DNA from: an uncultured Alphaproteobacteria bacterium
GTDB lineage: Bacteria > Pseudomonadota > Alphaproteobacteria > RF32 > CAG-239
Assembly: GCA_944393715.1 (NCBI GenBank)
Contig: CALYBB010000013.1
Coordinates: 1-34,911 of the forward strand
Length of the DNA stretch: 34,911 nucleotides
Direction of reading: 5' to 3'
In this document: piece after piece, positions 34,145-34,911 of the stretch
Numbering within the stretch: the stretch's first letter is position 1
Layout: each line of letters begins with the position of its first letter
The notes under the pieces: generated by a model
What the model was told of the DNA's origin: nothing
Seen by the model: only the letters and a program-made list of their open reading frames with translations
Database searches by the model: none
Position numbers and translations under genes: made by a program

Positions 34145-34310
34145 GGTGGATAGGATATTAAAAGGCGAAATCGGATAACTTTCGCGCCGGTTTGTGAATT
34201 ATTCTAACCATTGGTATCTCTAATTGTCCGGACCATTACCCATATCTGGTCACCACTTTTCCCGTATCGAAACCCAGGTTTCATTACAAAAATAAGAACT
34301 GACGACCAGA

Positions 34311-34437
34311 CTATTTTAGAAAAATGTGTATATTAAAATCACAAACATTTAGAATTTTGTGTATTATTTATCAAAATAATACTTGAATTTTGTGTATTTT
34401 TATGTTAAATATAGCTTATAAAATGTGTATAATATAT
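34311..34437 (+). repeat. Four TGTGTAT direct repeats at exact 33-bp spacing
   Basis: TGTGTAT occurs at 34325, 34358, 34391 and 34424, each 33 bp from the last. The flanks are also similar: an upstream (T)TWGAAWWW-like stretch and A/T-rich sequence downstream give a conserved core of about 16-18 bp. The last copy includes TATAAT (34428-34433), a probable -10, and lies 22 bp before the AAA ATPase start codon. The arrangement looks like an operator array. Confidence 0.85.
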
Positions 34438-34451
34438 TTGGGGAACAGCGA

Positions 34452-34911
34452 ATGTATCGTAAAGCAGAGAAAATATTGCAAGCTTGGAAGGCTAATCCGA
34501 AAAAAAAGGCCTTATTGATAACCGGTCAACGGCAGGCCGGTAAAACTTATATCGTGCGTGAGTTCGGTAAAGCTAATTATAAACACTATGTAGAAATTAA
34601 CTTCATTACAACACCTTCTGCCAAAGATATCTTCTCCGGTGATCTGAACGCCGATACTTTAATCATGAATTTAACAGCATTCATCGGAAAGTCATTGGAA
34701 AAAGGGAAAACCTTGATATTCCTTGATGAAATACAGGAATGTCCTAATGCAAGAACAGCCATTAAGTTTTTGGTTGATGATGGCCGATTTGATTACATAG
34801 AATCAGGCTCATTATTAGGCGTTCAATATAAGCAAGTTCCATCTTATCCTGTGGGGTATGAAGAAATATACCAGATGTATCCGATGGATTTTGAAGAATT
34901 TTGTATTGCCA
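34452..34911 (+). CDS. AAA ATPase, AAA_14/DUF4143 type (partial, 3' end outside window)
   Basis: The first 153 residues are visible. Walker A is GQRQAGKT (25-32), Walker B is 'TLIFLDEIQE' (87-96, Asp92-Glu93), and 'FDYIESGSLLGV' near 118-129 is the sensor-1 region of this family. The pattern 'YPVGYEEIYQMYPMDFEEFC' is characteristic of AAA_14 proteins, which normally carry a DUF4143 domain at the C-terminus and total about 400-450 residues. Function is unknown; the genes are patchily distributed and often present in several copies. GGGGAA provides the ribosome binding site. A four-copy phased repeat stands directly upstream and probably controls it. Confidence 0.9.
   Translation, partial: MYRKAEKILQAWKANPKKKALLITGQRQAGKTYIVREFGKANYKHYVEINFITTPSAKDIFSGDLNADTLIMNLTAFIGKSLEKGKTLIFLDEIQECPNARTAIKFLVDDGRFDYIESGSLLGVQYKQVPSYPVGYEEIYQMYPMDFEEFCIA

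Larger units (their letters stand above)
33812..34451. other. Non-coding stretch with hairpins and a phased repeat array
   Basis: No gene is supported in these 640 bp. From left to right it holds AT-rich sequence and a perfect 7-bp hairpin TTTGCCC/GGGCAAA (34011-34027). Next come a perfect 8-bp hairpin AACCAACG/CGTTGGTT (34065-34083) and a 20-bp perfect hairpin (34100-34144). After a stretch with no clear structure, the TGTGTAT array follows. Short ORFs here, including a 26-codon one at 34204-34284 on the minus strand, have no supporting signals. Confidence 0.6.

Noticed and set aside
34204..34284. 26-codon minus-strand ORF
   Set aside because: Sequence looks protein-like but is too short, with no ribosome binding site or promoter.
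34311..34437. A CRISPR array at the 33-bp repeats
   Set aside because: Only about 16-18 bp are conserved, spacers are low-complexity AT sequence of about 15 bp, and no cas gene is seen. An operator array fits better.

Overview
The window reads as a chromosomal stretch from an uncultured alphaproteobacterium of roughly 40-45% GC. It is probably host- or gut-associated and probably anaerobic. The RecA, FabI, GatCAB and PheST sequences look alphaproteobacterial, tRNA-Val(CAC) is present, and a giant 2-hydroxyacyl-CoA dehydratase activase points to anaerobic CoA chemistry. The lineage is inferred from remembered family resemblance, not from a search.

Layout. 1-1784 (minus): a small operon of unknown purpose holding a four-helix CxxC membrane protein, a CPHC thioredoxin-like lipoprotein, an ArsR-type regulator (cut by the window edge) and a 195-residue protein of unknown function. 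1871-1980: tRNA-Arg(TCT) with its terminator. 2092-5557 (plus): motA-motB-nagA-nagB in one tight run, an unexpected pairing of stator genes with amino-sugar catabolism. 5570-15791 (minus): a housekeeping block, fabI-sppA-gatC-gatA-gatB, then rpmI-rplT-pheS-pheT with its own promoter, a structured leader and a hairpin before pheS. 15937-17947 (plus): a YihY-type membrane protein and recA. 17999-19421: an MmcQ/YjbR protein and an orphan protein. 19465-23694 (minus): the 1409-residue activase.

23935-26406 is a regulator-rich stretch: a LysR-type gene, a tail-to-tail overlapping mini-LysR, a GNAT acetyltransferase and an XRE regulator. 26624-26996 holds tRNA-Val(CAC) with a terminator, preceded by a structured spacer and a 49-nt copy of its own 5' part. 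27263-28687 is a divergent pair, an unknown 360-residue protein and an XRE protein, with an operator-like palindrome over the promoter. 28760-31059 is a secreted carboxymuconolactone decarboxylase-like protein plus a cyclophilin-like protein, with a divergent LysR regulator.

31253-33811 is a decaying oxidoreductase cluster: an intact nitroreductase, an aldo/keto reductase with a stop and an out-of-frame internal deletion, an SDR with two opposite homopolymer frameshifts, and a LysR regulator lacking its DNA-binding domain. 33812-34451 is a non-coding stretch with several perfect hairpins. It ends in four TGTGTAT repeats exactly 33 bp apart, directly in front of an AAA ATPase gene (AAA_14/DUF4143 type) that runs off the window.

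The most notable observations are the phased 33-bp array, the motAB-nagAB linkage, the thiol-redox cassette, and the tRNA-Val 5' duplication.
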